DNA from: Akkermansiaceae bacterium
GTDB lineage: Bacteria > Verrucomicrobiota > Verrucomicrobiia > Verrucomicrobiales > Akkermansiaceae
Assembly: GCA_025457805.1 (NCBI GenBank)
Contig: JALOTR010000012.1
Coordinates: forward strand, 1 to 13,148
Direction: 5' to 3'
DNA length: 13,148 bases
Numbering within the stretch: the first letter of the stretch is position 1; the number at the start of each line of letters is the position of its first letter. Under the pieces are notes generated by a model, which was not told the DNA's origin, made no database searches, and saw only the letters and a program-made list of their open reading frames with translations. Below are positions 7,027 through 13,148 of the stretch, in pieces. The position numbers and the translations under genes were made by a program.

Positions 7027-9297
7027 GGACCCATGAGTCGTGCTGCCAGTAAGATGCAGCGACTTCTTGGGCCCCTGGAGCACGAGGGCATAGGTGGCAT
7101 TGATGAGATCGTCCTCGCCCATGTAAGGTGCGCCCATGTGAGGGGTGGTGAAATGCAGTCCATAGCCGGGTTCCCATGCCAGGGCGAACCACCATGCGTA
7201 TTCGGAAATGATTTTCTGATAGGCATCCGGCAAGGCAAGATTGAGTCCTAACAGACCGAGCGAACCGCCGGGTTCTCCATAGGCATGGCTGTTGCGGATC
7301 CAGGGATGGTTCGCGGCCATGAATCCTGTCATCGCATCGCGCATGTCCGGTCGCTGATTGCGAAGATGTGCAGCCATGGCAAACAAGCCGGAGCGCGACC
7401 AGAATTCCTCGGTGTCTTTGTAGGAACGGTTGTATCCCAACGAGCCATGCCCGCCTTCCTTGGGATCGGACCATGACATCTCCATGTAGGGCATGAGCAA
7501 TTCCCAAATGCCGGATTTCATCCCACAACGCATGGCGAGCGCTTCGAAAACCAGCAGATGGCAAGCTGGAGCGACGAGCGCCTTTTCCTCATAAGGCAGG
7601 CCACTCGGACCATGGCCAAGTGCGGGCACATCCCACTTGCTTGGATGCTGGCCATTCACGGCCCAATCGCGGAGTTCATCGAGGTTCTTCAACACCGACT
7701 TGTCACCCGTGGCAAGATGCCACTCGCTGTAGAGGATGCCGGCATAGGCACCTGCCCAGAATCCAAGATTTCCATAGTCATCCGGTTTCTTATACTTTTC
7801 CTTGGCCCATTCGACCGCCTTGCGGACACGCGATTTGTGCTTTGCTTCGCCCGTGGCGATCAGTGCCAAGGCGGAATAACAAGTGCGGATCATGTCGCCG
7901 GACCAACTGCCGTCTTCCTTCTGCGTCCGGACGAGAAACTCCAGACAATCCTCCAACAAACGCGCCGCCTCCGGATCATCGGCCGGATTCATGGTGGTGA
8001 AAGCACGTTTGCGGGCAAGGGGAAATTCGATGGTTTCTACCTTACCTTTTCGTAGCAGAGTGATAGGAAGTGTGGTTTTTCCTGCTTTGAGGGCGAGTTC
8101 GGTTTCGCGGCCGATGATGGCTTCGTGGCTGCGCTGAAACCATTCCCAGCCCGGGCTCAGATCGTTGACAGGCAGGGGCTTGCCAGCGATCGCAAGGATC
8201 ACATCGCCAGTTTTGAGATGTTCTCTCGCCGCAGAGGAACCTGATTGTACGGTCATCACCGCGAGTGAAGTCTGCTTGTGTTCGGTGAGCGCATCAAAGC
8301 CTAACAGACCCGCCGCCAGCTTGTCCGGTCCGAGACCCCCATTCGATCTGCCATATAACTTCGGGCTGGGTTCCAAGTGGAGTCGTTCCAAACGAGGAGT
8401 GCCAATCACCACGCTGGCATCGGGACCATTTTTCACCCGCAGGCCGAAGGTTTTTCCTTCTAACAATTTCATCATCTCCGCAGGAATTTCCGCCCATGCC
8501 CGGGAGCCGGCGGCCATTGGTGTCAGCGGATTGAGTTTGACCCCCACCGCTTCCACTTCGGCGGCGGTGCCGAAGCCGCCGCCGCTCCAGTCGCTCTCGA
8601 TCACGAAACGGAATGCATCAACAATCACCGGTTCCGGCAGCGTGATTTCAAGTGTCTTGCGGTTGTCGGCTTCGATGGTTTCTCCGGAGTTCACGGATTT
8701 CCAATCCTCGCCCGGCAGCCGGATTTCGAGGCGATATCTTCTCGCCACGCCATTGGTGAATCCACCCTGCCTCGGAGTGTAGCGGATGCGGGTGAGGCGA
8801 GTGGGTTTGCCAAACTCCAGACCCAGCCAATGGGGTGGCTTGTCCTGTTGGCCGCTGTAGTTGGAATGCCAATCCGTTTTGATATCTCCATCGAATGCCT
8901 TGTCAGCCTCCGCTCCTGGATGGCCGGATGAGGAAATCACCACCCACTCCGCTCGTGGCGCCGGGCTTGATACCTCGGTGGCCCCTGATGCAAAAACCTC
9001 ACCGCTCGCAGGATCCAGTGCTTCTAACAAAACCTTGCCCGACTGTTTTCCCGATGAGCCATAGAGATCCACCGATAACAACCCGCGCCACTCGCCACCC
9101 GCTTCCCTTTCCTTGTCGGTGAGCGCAGGCACCTGGATCGGCAAGCTCGCTGCCGCATCCGGCGCGAGTTCGAAGCCACCATCGCCGACCAAGGGCCAGG
9201 ACCGGATGGTATTTCCATTCGTTTCAAATCCACCCACCGGCACCGGGGCCGCGAACAAGGGTGAACACATCAATACTCCAGCAAACAAACGATACAT
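7018..9297 (-). CDS. Secreted discoidin–PDZ–alpha/alpha-toroid protein (DUF6288-like)
   Basis: The 759-residue product starts with a signal peptide (M-Y-R-L-F-A-G-V-L-M, cleavage likely near F-A-A-P), which is why the ATG at 9297 was chosen over one 14 codons upstream. Residues about 117-250 look like an F5/8 type C (discoidin) sugar-binding domain (A-F-D-G-D-I-K-T-D-W-H, L-G-L-E-F-G, R-Y-R-L-E-I). Residues about 330-380 resemble a PDZ domain (G-L-L-G-F-D, L-K-T-G-D-V-I-L-A-I-A-G). From about 447 to the end lie helical repeats of the squalene-cyclase-like toroid class, with a QW-type motif Q-K-E-D-G-S-W. This order resembles DUF6288 proteins of Verrucomicrobia and Planctomycetes, of unknown function. 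No lipobox is seen. An envelope or extracellular carbohydrate role is inferred from the discoidin part. No Shine-Dalgarno precedes the start. Confidence 0.8.
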   Translation of the reverse strand: MYRLFAGVLMCSPLFAAPVPVGGFETNGNTIRSWPLVGDGGFELAPDAAASLPIQVPALTDKEREAGGEWRGLLSVDLYGSSGKQSGKVLLEALDPASGEVFASGATEVSSPAPRAEWVVISSSGHPGAEADKAFDGDIKTDWHSNYSGQQDKPPHWLGLEFGKPTRLTRIRYTPRQGGFTNGVARRYRLEIRLPGEDWKSVNSGETIEADNRKTLEITLPEPVIVDAFRFVIESDWSGGGFGTAAEVEAVGVKLNPLTPMAAGSRAWAEIPAEMMKLLEGKTFGLRVKNGPDASVVIGTPRLERLHLEPSPKLYGRSNGGLGPDKLAAGLLGFDALTEHKQTSLAVMTVQSGSSAAREHLKTGDVILAIAGKPLPVNDLSPGWEWFQRSHEAIIGRETELALKAGKTTLPITLLRKGKVETIEFPLARKRAFTTMNPADDPEAARLLEDCLEFLVRTQKEDGSWSGDMIRTCYSALALIATGEAKHKSRVRKAVEWAKEKYKKPDDYGNLGFWAGAYAGILYSEWHLATGDKSVLKNLDELRDWAVNGQHPSKWDVPALGHGPSGLPYEEKALVAPACHLLVFEALAMRCGMKSGIWELLMPYMEMSWSDPKEGGHGSLGYNRSYKDTEEFWSRSGLFAMAAHLRNQRPDMRDAMTGFMAANHPWIRNSHAYGEPGGSLGLLGLNLALPDAYQKIISEYAWWFALAWEPGYGLHFTTPHMGAPYMGEDDLINATYALVLQGPKKSLHLTGSTTHGSLK

Positions 9298-9354
9298 GAC
9301 GCCGTGATAACGCCACAAATCGACCGATCCTTCCAGCAAAACCGCCGGACGGGA

Positions 9355-9945
9355 TCAACCACCCGCATCCCACCATGCCGGTTGTTTGCCGGGCTTCCAC
9401 TTGATGTTGCAGCCGCTGCTGGGATAAGGCCGCGCCAAGGGCTCCTCGCCCGCAAGCATCCGTCGTGCGGATTCGCGCAGATCTCCACCATGCGCAGCCT
9501 GTCCGCTGCGGGGGCGCGAGTCATCGAATTGCCCGGCGTAGAACAGGTGACCTTCGCCATCAAAGAGGAAAAAATCCGGCGTGCAGGCCGCGCCGTAAGC
9601 GATCGCCGTTTCCTGCGTGTCATCGATGAGATAGGGGAAATCCCATTTTCTCTCCTGTGAAAATTCCATCATGTGCTCGGGTCCGTCCTGCGGATACTTC
9701 TCGGTGTCGTTGGAATTGATGGCTACGGTATGGACTCCCTGCTCCCAGAGTTCACGCGCCAGAACTCCCAAGGCATCCGCCAGATGAACCACGAAGGGGC
9801 AGTGATTGCATGCAAACACCACCAGCAAACCCTTGGGCCCCATCGCGTCCTTGAGGGTGACCACCGTGCCATGCGCATTCGGCAGTGAGAAATCCGGCGC
9901 CGCATCTCCGGTATGCAGGCGGAATGTGGAAAGAACTTCGGACAT
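9355..9945 (-). CDS. Thioredoxin-fold redoxin / AhpC-TSA-like protein with CNHC motif
   Basis: The 196-residue protein has the redoxin start G-D-x-A-P-D-F-S-L-P (residues 13-22), then V-V-F-A-C-N-H-C-P-F-V, where Cys46 and Cys49 form a CxxC pair expected to be redox-active. The later T-P-D-F-F-L-F-D holds the conserved cis-Pro of the thioredoxin fold, and the C-terminus contains G-C-N-I-K-W-K, a patch typical of this family of about 190 residues. It is probably a thiol-disulfide oxidoreductase or atypical peroxiredoxin in the cytoplasm, as no signal peptide is seen. The ATG at 9945 was chosen because family similarity starts there; a longer frame reaching 10155 would run through the palindromic control region. 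It is transcribed away from the MoeB-rhodanese gene, sharing a 162-bp divergent region. Confidence 0.85.
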   Translation of the reverse strand: MSEVLSTFRLHTGDAAPDFSLPNAHGTVVTLKDAMGPKGLLVVFACNHCPFVVHLADALGVLARELWEQGVHTVAINSNDTEKYPQDGPEHMMEFSQERKWDFPYLIDDTQETAIAYGAACTPDFFLFDGEGHLFYAGQFDDSRPRSGQAAHGGDLRESARRMLAGEEPLARPYPSSGCNIKWKPGKQPAWWDAGG

Positions 9946-10006
9946 GCCGACATCATAACACAGGTCACGCCGAGGTGAAATCGTTTTCAATCCCGTCCTG
10001 AAATGC

Positions 10007-10044
10007 GCGACAATCCTCGTGACGGCCGTCACAAAAATTGTCGC
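10007..10044. promoter_or_regulatory. Concentric double palindrome in a divergent promoter region, candidate operator
   Basis: A perfect 14-bp palindrome, GTGACGGCCGTCAC (10019-10032), is enclosed by perfect 8-bp arms GCGACAAT (10007-10014) and ATTGTCGC (10037-10044), with 4-bp unpaired spacers (CCTC and AAAA). All parts share one centre at 10025.5. The inner part contains GTGA-N6-TCAC, the core spacing of CRP/FNR-family sites. It lies between the divergent starts at 9945 and 10108, so it is well placed to control both genes. The regulator is unknown. Confidence 0.55.
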
Positions 10045-10107
10045 ATGTTTTTCCCGCGCGATTCCCACTTGGACAGCAGGCTGGATCCGCGTCATGGTGG
10101 CGGCGCG

Positions 10108-11232
10108 ATGCCAGCCAGCCTCCAGCCGGAAGAAATCTTGCGATACTCGCGCCACCTACTCATCCCCGCGGTCGGCGAGGCGGGTCAATTGCGCTTGAAA
10201 CAAGCCTCCGTCCTGCTCGTCGGCACTGGCGCTCTCGGTTCGCCCTCCGCCATGTATCTCGCTGCCGCAGGTGTCGGCCGTCTCGGTCTGGTGGATGCGG
10301 ATGTGGTGGATGCCTCGAATCTCCAACGCCAAATCCTTCACGGCGAGTCATGGGTGGGAAAACCCAAACTCGAAAGCGCCGCCGCGCGATTGCGCGAGGT
10401 CAATCCCCATGTCGATGTGGTGCTTCATCCCGTGCGATTCACTCCGGCCAATGCCATGGAAATCGCAGCGAGTTATGACATCATCGTCGATGGTTCGGAC
10501 AATTTTCCCACCCGCTTCCTCACCAACGACACGGCCTTCTTCCTGCGCAAACCCCTCGTTTACGGCGCGATCCACCGCTTCGATGGACAAACTTCGGTCT
10601 TCGCCCCGCACCTCGGCGGGCCTTGTTACCGCTGCCTACTTCCCACCATGCCCGCGGCCGGCAGCGTGCCATCGTGTCAGGAAGCCGGTGTGCTTGGGGT
10701 CCTGCCAGGCATCATTGGCTCGATTCAGGCGATGGAAACGCTCAAGTTGATCCTTCAAATCGGCACCGTCCCGCTCGGCAAGCTCACGGTTTATGATGCG
10801 TTGCAAAGCAGTTTCCGCTCGCTCAAACTCCACCGCGATCCCAAGTGTCGGCTTTGTGGTGATCAACCCGACATTCAATCGGTTTCGAACGGCGAAACAC
10901 TCGCCTCCGCATCCTGCGAAATTTCCACCTCACACCCCATGGACAGCATCACCACCACCGAACTCCGCGAATTGTTAGATAAGGGATATGATGGCATCCT
11001 AGTCGATGTCCGCGAGCCTGCCGAACATGCCATCGCCCACATCGAAGGCTCGCGCTTGATCCCGCTGGGCACTCTGGGCGATCACCTCGGCGAACTGCCA
11101 AAGGACAAGGAAATCCTCATCCACTGCAAATCCGGGATGCGCTCTGCCAAAGCCGTGCAGATCCTGTTAGATAATGGCTACACCCGGGTGAAAAACGTCT
11201 CGGGCGGCATCGATGCATGGTTGAAGGGATGA
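10108..11232 (+). CDS. moeB: MoeB/ThiF-type adenylyltransferase fused to rhodanese (MoeZ/MoeBR-like)
   Basis: This 374-residue fusion would adenylate the C-terminus of a small sulfur-carrier protein (MoaD, ThiS or similar) and supply sulfur. Residues 1 to about 250 are an E1-like domain: R-Y-S-R-H-L near the start, the ATP-binding G-T-G-A-L-G (39-44), D-x-S-N-L-Q-R-Q, and four zinc-site cysteines in C-Y-R-C (173, 176) and C-R-L-C (247, 250). Cys190 in S-C-Q-E-A-G-V-L-G sits where the family's acceptor Cys is found. Residues about 275-374 are a rhodanese domain with active-site loop C-K-S-G-M-R (Cys340). The ATG at 10108 begins the conserved sequence; an upstream in-frame ATG at 10003 would put the palindrome inside the gene. 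No MoaD, ThiS or other cofactor gene is nearby, so the carrier (molybdopterin, thiamine or other thiolation) is undecided. The convergent esterase ends one base away. Confidence 0.9.
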   Translation: MPASLQPEEILRYSRHLLIPAVGEAGQLRLKQASVLLVGTGALGSPSAMYLAAAGVGRLGLVDADVVDASNLQRQILHGESWVGKPKLESAAARLREVNPHVDVVLHPVRFTPANAMEIAASYDIIVDGSDNFPTRFLTNDTAFFLRKPLVYGAIHRFDGQTSVFAPHLGGPCYRCLLPTMPAAGSVPSCQEAGVLGVLPGIIGSIQAMETLKLILQIGTVPLGKLTVYDALQSSFRSLKLHRDPKCRLCGDQPDIQSVSNGETLASASCEISTSHPMDSITTTELRELLDKGYDGILVDVREPAEHAIAHIEGSRLIPLGTLGDHLGELPKDKEILIHCKSGMRSAKAVQILLDNGYTRVKNVSGGIDAWLKG

Positions 11233-11233
11233 T

Positions 11234-12475
11234 TCAATCCCCATCCGGCTTGGTGGGATCCTTCATCGGACTCTGGGCCATGCGGAAGCTGGATGGATCG
11301 TCGGGTTTGGCGGGATCAAAAGGTTTCACATCATCCACAAGGTGTTTAGCCAGTTCGGGGAAGCCGCTGCGGATTCCTTCGACGATGCACTTGGCGATTT
11401 CATAACTTCCGAAGTTGTTATGATGCGTTCCATCCTGAAACGCGGCATCGAGATTGGCGCCGAGGGCTTGGTATAGCTTGCGGCTCATCGGATGAAGATC
11501 GATGAGCGTGGCCTCGGTCGATTTCGCCACGCGCCGCACCGCATCGGGATAACCCGCCAGCGTGTCCTTGTGCACGCCTCCCTTGCGTTCCATTGAGGTG
11601 ACGAGCACCGCCGTGGCACCTTTTCCTTGGATGTCCTTGACCATGGCGGTGAGATCACTTTCGTAAGTTGCAAGTGCATCCGGCTGTTTGCTTTTCATGT
11701 CGTTGTGGCCGAACTGGATGAAGACATAGTCGCCCTTTTTTGCCAGTGAGAGCACCTTCTTCACCCGGCGTGCAGAGAGCGAGCTGCGGATCGATTCACC
11801 GGATTCTGCATAGTTGGCCACGGCGATCCCCGGTTTGAAAAAACGCGGCAGCATCTGGCCCCAGGAGTTCCACGGCTCGTAGGGCTGATCCGTCACCGTC
11901 GAATCCCCTAACAGAAACACGGTGGTCGCCTCCGGGGCCGGTGTGATCACCACTCCCGCAACGCAGGGACGTGGGCCGTTGAATTCGAGGGTAAGTTTCT
12001 GATCCCAATGCAGATAGTCCTTTTCCCGTGGCTTGAGCCCCACTCGCGAGCCGTCTTCGATCTCCGGCGTGCGGATGTTGGCGGTGAATTTGCGGACAAC
12101 TTGCTCGCCTTGGGCCGTGGTGATGTTTTCCAGCATGAGACGCCGCGACTCGGACTTGATGGTGGTATCGGAAGTTCCTTTGGAATCTCCCAGCGTCACC
12201 TCGACATCATAGTTTCCCTCCGGCAGATCCACCGAAAAACAAAAGCCACCTTCAGCTGTTAGAAAATCCCCACCCCAGGCATCGCCGCCGCGATCCGTTG
12301 TGGTGGGCGCGTGGCCGATTTCAAATCCATAACCGCGCTCCTTGCTGTAGTTCATCGACGCCTCCACACCGATCGTCTCCGCCGCCACCCGCGATGTGCC
12401 GAAGTCGAAGCGCATGGGTTTGGTTTCCGCGTGGGAAGGAAGCAGGAGCAACAATAGAGGGAACAAGGGTTTCAT
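11234..12475 (-). CDS. Secreted SGNH/GDSL esterase, rhamnogalacturonan acetylesterase-like
   Basis: The 413-residue protein starts with a clear signal peptide (M-K-P-L-F-P then a run of Leu, cleavage after P-S-H-A). Residues about 20-180 form an N-terminal beta domain with F-D-F-G and G-Y-G-F-E, as found before the catalytic domain in many rhamnogalacturonan acetylesterases. The SGNH catalytic blocks are complete: G-D-S-T-V (Ser192), G-E-S near residue 225, G-H-N-D (Asn258) and D-G-T-H (Asp348, His351). It probably removes acetyl groups from pectic or related polysaccharides outside the cytoplasm (CE12-like); the exact substrate is inferred from family resemblance. The ATG at 12475 opens the signal peptide directly; a TTG three codons upstream is less likely. 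Its stop is one base from the stop of the convergent MoeB-rhodanese gene. Confidence 0.88.
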   Translation of the reverse strand: MKPLFPLLLLLLPSHAETKPMRFDFGTSRVAAETIGVEASMNYSKERGYGFEIGHAPTTTDRGGDAWGGDFLTAEGGFCFSVDLPEGNYDVEVTLGDSKGTSDTTIKSESRRLMLENITTAQGEQVVRKFTANIRTPEIEDGSRVGLKPREKDYLHWDQKLTLEFNGPRPCVAGVVITPAPEATTVFLLGDSTVTDQPYEPWNSWGQMLPRFFKPGIAVANYAESGESIRSSLSARRVKKVLSLAKKGDYVFIQFGHNDMKSKQPDALATYESDLTAMVKDIQGKGATAVLVTSMERKGGVHKDTLAGYPDAVRRVAKSTEATLIDLHPMSRKLYQALGANLDAAFQDGTHHNNFGSYEIAKCIVEGIRSGFPELAKHLVDDVKPFDPAKPDDPSSFRMAQSPMKDPTKPDGD

Positions 12476-12520
12476 GGCACCCAAGTATCGATCCGGCAGA
12501 ACCCGATGTCACCCACCATT

Positions 12521-12542
12521 CCGTCCTTCAATTGGGGGACGG
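12521..12542. terminator. Hairpin between two minus-strand genes, possible terminator
   Basis: CCGTCC (12521-12526) and GGACGG (12537-12542) form a perfect stem that extends on the plus-strand RNA by two G·U pairs and a C-G to an AATT tetraloop. In the minus-strand transcript, the direction both neighbours are read, the two G·U pairs become A/C mismatches, so the stem is weaker. No U-tract is present in that direction. Confidence 0.3.
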
Positions 12543-12548
12543 CTCGGC

Positions 12549-12959
12549 TCAGAGGGGTGGCAGACTTGCCAAAATGGCGTCCAGACGCTCGCGGGTCCCA
12601 TGGGTGTCGCACCAGTTTCCGATGTATGCCATGTCGAGAGTCTCAGGTCCCTGCACCGCAAGCACATCCCGGGCATCATCAAGATCCTTGGATCGGCCCC
12701 AACGGATTTTCTGGACGATGAGATCCTCGGCAGTGGGAAGCCAAGTTTCGATTCCCAATTCAGGAGCGGCCTTCTTGTACCTGCGATTGAACTGCTCCTT
12801 TACGAAAGGATCATCAAAAAGCTCAAACAGTTCGACTACCAAAGCCGTGTTTCCAGCGGCCTTTCCAATGTGCCTGCGACCCCAGGTGATGGTGTCGAAT
12901 TGGACTTGGTCTCGGAACTCAATCTCAGGCTCGAGGCGGGAAATGAGTTGGTTGATGCT
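12549..12959 (-). CDS. Nucleotidyltransferase-family protein, C-terminal part only (5' end lost at chimeric join)
   Basis: 136 residues remain, from S-I-N-Q to the stop. The pattern V-V-E-L-F-E-L-F-D-D-P-F, E-Q-F-N-R-R and T-A-E-D-L-I-V-Q-K-I-R-W-G-R-S-K-D-L-D-D matches the second half of small nucleotidyltransferase-fold proteins (AbiEii-like/MNT superfamily; the region often appears as P-E-D-L-I-x-x-K-L-x-W). The N-terminal half, which would carry the G-G and D-x-D catalytic residues, is missing because the sequence switches to an unrelated gene at about 12950-12975. The open frame does continue to the window end, but there it is antisense to ptsI and not meaningful. Full-length relatives include toxins or antitoxins, but no partner gene is visible, so no role is claimed. 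Confidence 0.65.
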   Translation of the reverse strand, partial: SINQLISRLEPEIEFRDQVQFDTITWGRRHIGKAAGNTALVVELFELFDDPFVKEQFNRRYKKAAPELGIETWLPTAEDLIVQKIRWGRSKDLDDARDVLAVQGPETLDMAYIGNWCDTHGTRERLDAILASLPPL

Positions 12960-12976
12960 TTCGGGCCGATCAACCT
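12945..12976. other. Chimeric junction between two genomes
   Basis: To the left the minus strand codes for the nucleotidyltransferase-family protein; to the right the plus strand codes for the inside of enzyme I. Both genes are cut at the same place. Perfect 7-bp inverted arms GGTTGAT (12950-12956) and ATCAACC (12969-12975) flank the seam, which may have helped an assembly or amplification artefact to form. Confidence 0.7.
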
Positions 12977-13148
12977 TCTGATTCCCATGCTGGCCCATGC
13001 CAGCGAGATCCGTCAGACCCTGGCGCTGATCGACAAGGCGCGTGCCCAGCTGGACGCGCGCGCACAGGTGCACGGGATGGTGCGCATCGGTGCCATGATC
13101 GAGGTGCCCGCCGCCGCGCTGACCATTCCGCTGTTCCTGCGCCATTTC
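12960..13148 (+). CDS. ptsI: PTS enzyme I (phosphoenolpyruvate–protein phosphotransferase), internal fragment, foreign
   Basis: The 63 codons are open to the window edge. They encode I-N-L-L-I-P-M-L-A-H-A-S-E-I, then I-G-A-M-I-E-V-P-A-A-A-L, which aligns with the PEP-binding barrel of enzyme I (E. coli PtsI has M-F-P-M-I and I-G-V-M-V-E-T-P-A-A-A). The Glu of M-I-E-V-P corresponds to the Mg/PEP-ligand region. The start of enzyme I (HPr-binding and phospho-His domains) is absent and the end runs off the window. The wording M-L-A-H-A-S-E-I-R-Q-T-L is, from memory, like Comamonadaceae enzyme I, and base composition is higher in GC than the rest of the window. It is best treated as contamination by misassembly, not as a gene of the host organism. 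Confidence 0.85.

Noticed and set aside
6359..7564. Long minus-strand open frame (401 codons) spanning the Gly/Ser/Cys tail region
   Set aside because: It is antisense to the membrane protein gene and then out of frame within the 7018-9297 gene. Its protein is low-complexity Ala/Thr, as expected opposite GGC/AGC repeats, and shows no family features.
10003..10107. Upstream ATG start for the MoeB-rhodanese gene
   Set aside because: The 35 extra residues are unlike the family and would place the double palindrome inside the coding sequence. The conserved protein begins at 10108.
9946..10155. N-terminal extension of the redoxin by 70 codons
   Set aside because: The extension is unlike the family, crosses the palindrome and would overlap the divergent gene at 10108.
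12549..13145. Single 198-codon minus-strand gene up to the window edge
   Set aside because: Its first ~60 codons are antisense to a clear enzyme I segment. Only the part from about 12959 down to 12549 shows family-like sequence, so the long reading is produced by the chimeric join.

Overview
The window looks like a metagenomic contig from a Verrucomicrobiota bacterium, probably near Verrucomicrobiaceae/Akkermansiaceae. This is inferred from gene content and style: RCC1 repeats fused to choice-of-anchor-D-type repeats, a discoidin/PDZ/toroid secreted protein, a rhamnogalacturonan-acetylesterase-like SGNH hydrolase, fairly high GC, and translation starts that mostly lack a Shine-Dalgarno sequence. 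The last ~190 bp do not belong to it: they encode part of a proteobacterial-type PTS enzyme I, most like Comamonadaceae, so the right edge is a chimeric join.

Layout. 1-2773 (+): the 3' part of a large RCC1/ASH repeat protein, with a frame break near position 70. 2893-3309 (+): a stand-alone receiver domain that has lost its phospho-acceptor. 5350-3278 (-): a three-gene operon of FabG-like ketoreductase, acyl carrier protein and flippase-like membrane protein; its end overlaps the receiver gene tail to tail. 5463-7000 (+): a two-gene unit of a soluble WHxH protein related to plant GRDP, coupled by an ATGA overlap to a TIGR04222-like membrane protein with a 42-residue Gly/Ser/Cys tail. 9297-7018 (-): a secreted 759-aa protein with discoidin, PDZ and alpha/alpha-toroid regions. 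9945-9355 (-): a thioredoxin-fold redoxin with a CNHC motif. 10108-11232 (+): a MoeB/ThiF-type adenylyltransferase fused to rhodanese, divergent from the redoxin across a region carrying a concentric double palindrome. 12475-11234 (-): a secreted SGNH esterase. 12959-12549 (-): a truncated nucleotidyltransferase-family protein. 12960-13148 (+): the foreign ptsI fragment.

How the genes work together. The FabG/ACP/flippase operon suggests an accessory acyl-chain or lipid-linked product. The redoxin and MoeB-rhodanese pair share a control region and both involve thiol or sulfur chemistry. The two large exported proteins fit a polysaccharide-degrading life style. The most interesting uncharacterised system is the coupled pair at 5463-7000. 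No tRNA, rRNA, CRISPR array, IS element or phage gene was seen. No stretch over 300 bp lacks a gene.
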